Shown one piece after another: positions 4,442 to 5,592 of a stretch of DNA of 5,592 bases. The stretch's first letter is position 1, and each line of letters begins with the position of its first letter. Under the pieces are notes generated by a model that saw nothing but the letters and a program-made list of their open reading frames with translations, did not search any database and was not told the DNA's origin. A program made the translations under genes and the position numbers. Origin of the DNA: an uncultured Bacilli bacterium (GTDB taxonomy: Bacteria; Bacillota_I; Bacilli_A; RF39; UBA660); the NCBI GenBank assembly GCA_947629195.1, contig CANRCS010000066.1, forward strand, positions 1 through 5,592, written 5' to 3'.

Positions 4442-4929
4442 TCTATCAGTCCTTCAATATAATTAATATACACTTTCTTATTTGAAACATCAATACTTTT
4501 TATAAAATCTTTATTATTTGGTATGTATCTTTTATTATTTTTTTCATCTTTTATAATAATTAAACTATTATTTTTAATATATTCAATATTTTCTATTTTT
4601 CCAATTAATCTATCTTCAATATAAGCATCTAATCCAATTAAATCTTCATCTAAATACTCTTCAAACTTAAAGTCATCTCTATTTATAAATACTTTTTCAT
4701 TTTTGTATTTTAATACATCATTTATATTGTCATAATTAACAAGTGTTATCATATCAAAATTTTTATGAACTCTATAACTATTTATTGTCTCCTGAATTTT
4801 ATTCTTACCTATATATATTTTATTATTTTTTAAAAAAATTTTATTTTTAAATTTAAAATTTGATATTATTTTAATCTCACCTTTTATACCATGCGTATTA
4901 ACGATTTTACCAATATATAAGTAATTCAT
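4438..4929 (-). CDS. rimM: Ribosome maturation factor RimM (16S rRNA processing protein)
   Basis: RimM binds the 30S head, contacting S19, and assists late maturation of 16S rRNA and assembly of that region. The 163-residue protein has the usual two-part layout. The N-terminal RimM barrel is about 1-85, opening with YIGKIVNTHGIKGEIKI (5-21), the family hallmark. The C-terminal PRC-barrel is about 95-163: EDLIGLDAYIEDRLIGKIENIEYIKNNSLIII, then RYIPNNKDFIKSIDVSNKKVYI. The middle is unusually rich in K, N and I, as expected from strong AT bias. The start is ATG at 4929. The SD is weak: AAGG at 4944-4941 is 11 nt away and overlaps the TAA of the upstream TrmH-family gene, and a GGTG lies nearer. 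The 13-nt gap and the shared SD/stop suggest coupled translation from that gene. The stop overlaps trmD by 4 nt. rpsP, often found just upstream of rimM, is absent here. Confidence 0.95.
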   Translation of the reverse strand: MNYLYIGKIVNTHGIKGEIKIISNFKFKNKIFLKNNKIYIGKNKIQETINSYRVHKNFDMITLVNYDNINDVLKYKNEKVFINRDDFKFEEYLDEDLIGLDAYIEDRLIGKIENIEYIKNNSLIIIKDEKNNKRYIPNNKDFIKSIDVSNKKVYINYIEGLIE

Positions 4930-4942
4930 AATGACACCAACC

Positions 4943-5592
4943 TTAATTTTCTAATTCATAAAGTATAATGCTAGTAGCAACTCCAACATTTAAACTTTCA
5001 CATTTACTACTCATATTTATATATATTTGTTTATCACATAATTTTTTAATATTATCACTTACGCCTTTTCCTTCATTTCCAACTATGATACATATTTTAC
5101 CATATTCTTTTAGGCTTTTTACATTAGTACCACCACTAACATCTGTTCCATATATTTTGTATCCATTAGTTTTTAAAAGTGGTATAAAATTAGATAAATC
5201 TCTTTTTAAAATATTTATATTAAATAACATACCTTGTGTTGCTCTAACAACTTTTGGATTATATAAATCAACAGAATTATCACTTAATATTATTGTATCT
5301 ACATTAAATGCACAAGCACTTCTTACAATAGTTCCTAAATTACCTGGATCCGAAATATCATCTAAAACTAGTATTTTATCTCCTAATTCTTTTTCTTCTA
5401 ATTTTCTACATACACCAAGTATAGTTGGAGGTGTATCTAAAGATGATATTTTACCTATTATTTCTTTAGTAACATAATAAGTATCAATATCAAGTGGTAA
5501 AACTTTACCATCTTCTAATATAAGTTCTACTAAATTACCAGAATTATATGCTTCAGTAACTAAATTTTTACCTTCTACAATAAATAAATTAG
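4943..5592 (-). CDS. TrmH/SpoU-family RNA 2'-O-ribose methyltransferase (5' end beyond window)
   Basis: The minus-strand frame is open from the window edge to the TAA at 4945-4943, giving 215 residues. It belongs to the SPOUT class that methylates ribose 2'-OH in rRNA or tRNA with SAM. The visible N-terminal part NLFIVEGKNLVTEAYNSG matches the substrate-binding domain start (FxxEGxxxVxEA). Motif 1 is LDDISDPGNLGTIVRSA, with the N and R at about 5341 and 5321. Motif 2 is IIVGNEGKGVSDNIKK. Motif 3 is INMSSKCESLNVGVATSIILYEL, ending near the C-terminus. About 30-45 N-terminal residues are probably missing, judging from YsgA/RlmB-like proteins of about 250 residues. The closest match by overall look is the Bacillus YsgA type; which nucleotide it modifies cannot be told from this. 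An internal ATG at 5230 is not the start, because the methyltransferase fold and motif 1 lie upstream of it. The gene is the first visible member of the unit with rimM and trmD. Confidence 0.93.
   Translation of the reverse strand, partial: NLFIVEGKNLVTEAYNSGNLVELILEDGKVLPLDIDTYYVTKEIIGKISSLDTPPTILGVCRKLEEKELGDKILVLDDISDPGNLGTIVRSACAFNVDTIILSDNSVDLYNPKVVRATQGMLFNINILKRDLSNFIPLLKTNGYKIYGTDVSGGTNVKSLKEYGKICIIVGNEGKGVSDNIKKLCDKQIYINMSSKCESLNVGVATSIILYELEN

Noticed and set aside
5228..5230. ATG as the start of a 95-residue TrmH protein
   Set aside because: The frame continues open upstream to the window edge and encodes the substrate-binding domain and SPOUT motif 1, so this is an internal methionine.
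4968..5477. Plus-strand open frame of 169 codons opposite the TrmH-family gene
   Set aside because: The minus strand carries all three SPOUT motifs over this stretch. The plus-strand product is a hydrophobic shadow without motifs.
1..5592. TGA read as tryptophan, as in mycoplasmas
   Set aside because: Tryptophan is TGG in the fusion protein (W85, W284), and TGA ends the sigma factor, the fusion gene and rimM at the expected family lengths.
1..5592. CRISPR array, insertion sequence, tRNA or rRNA gene
   Set aside because: I saw no regularly spaced repeats, transposase motifs, terminal inverted repeats, or cloverleaf or rRNA sequence on either strand.

Overview
The window comes from a very AT-rich genome. 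Almost every leucine codon is TTA and the intergenic DNA is nearly all A and T. It uses the standard bacterial code: TGA ends three genes and tryptophan is TGG. The gene content points to the Bacillota (Firmicutes): a SigK-type sporulation sigma factor, the YtqA/YtqB pair, an L19-type leader before rplS, and a SipS-like single-span signal peptidase. An uncultured Bacilli, Erysipelotrichia or related gut lineage would fit, but the lineage is inference.

Layout. The plus strand (1-1687) carries the 3' end of a sporulation sigma factor gene. A near-consensus extended -10 promoter overlaps its stop codon and drives a 495-codon gene that fuses a YtqA-type radical SAM enzyme (MnmL) to a YtqB-type methyltransferase (MnmM). 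The rest (1694-5592) is on the minus strand. In transcription order it holds a TrmH/SpoU-family 2'-O-methyltransferase (5' end cut off by the window edge), rimM, trmD, an unrecognised 153-aa gene, rplS, lepB and a small secreted lipoprotein. The two blocks converge at about 1690, where an 11-bp inverted repeat covers both stop codons.

How the genes work together. TrmH, RimM, TrmD and the 153-aa gene are packed as one transcription unit, with 13-bp and 2-bp gaps and a 4-nt ATGA overlap. Its theme is RNA modification and ribosome maturation. rplS has its own promoter, a roughly 74-nt structured leader that matches the idea of an L19 autoregulatory leader, and a perfect palindrome at its stop codon that looks like an intrinsic terminator. 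lepB starts just beyond that palindrome. The fused MnmL-MnmM protein is predicted to carry out both last steps from cmnm5(s2)U34 to mnm5(s2)U34 in tRNA, while TrmD makes m1G37, so two anticodon-loop modification systems lie in this window.

Most notable points: the MnmL-MnmM fusion, which is functionally parallel to the two-domain MnmC of proteobacteria but built from different chemistry and in the opposite domain order; the rplS leader with two crossing helices; and the unknown gene translationally coupled to trmD. I do not see a mobile element, CRISPR array, tRNA or rRNA gene. No gene-free stretch exceeds 300 bases; the longest is 3193-3311, the rplS promoter and leader.
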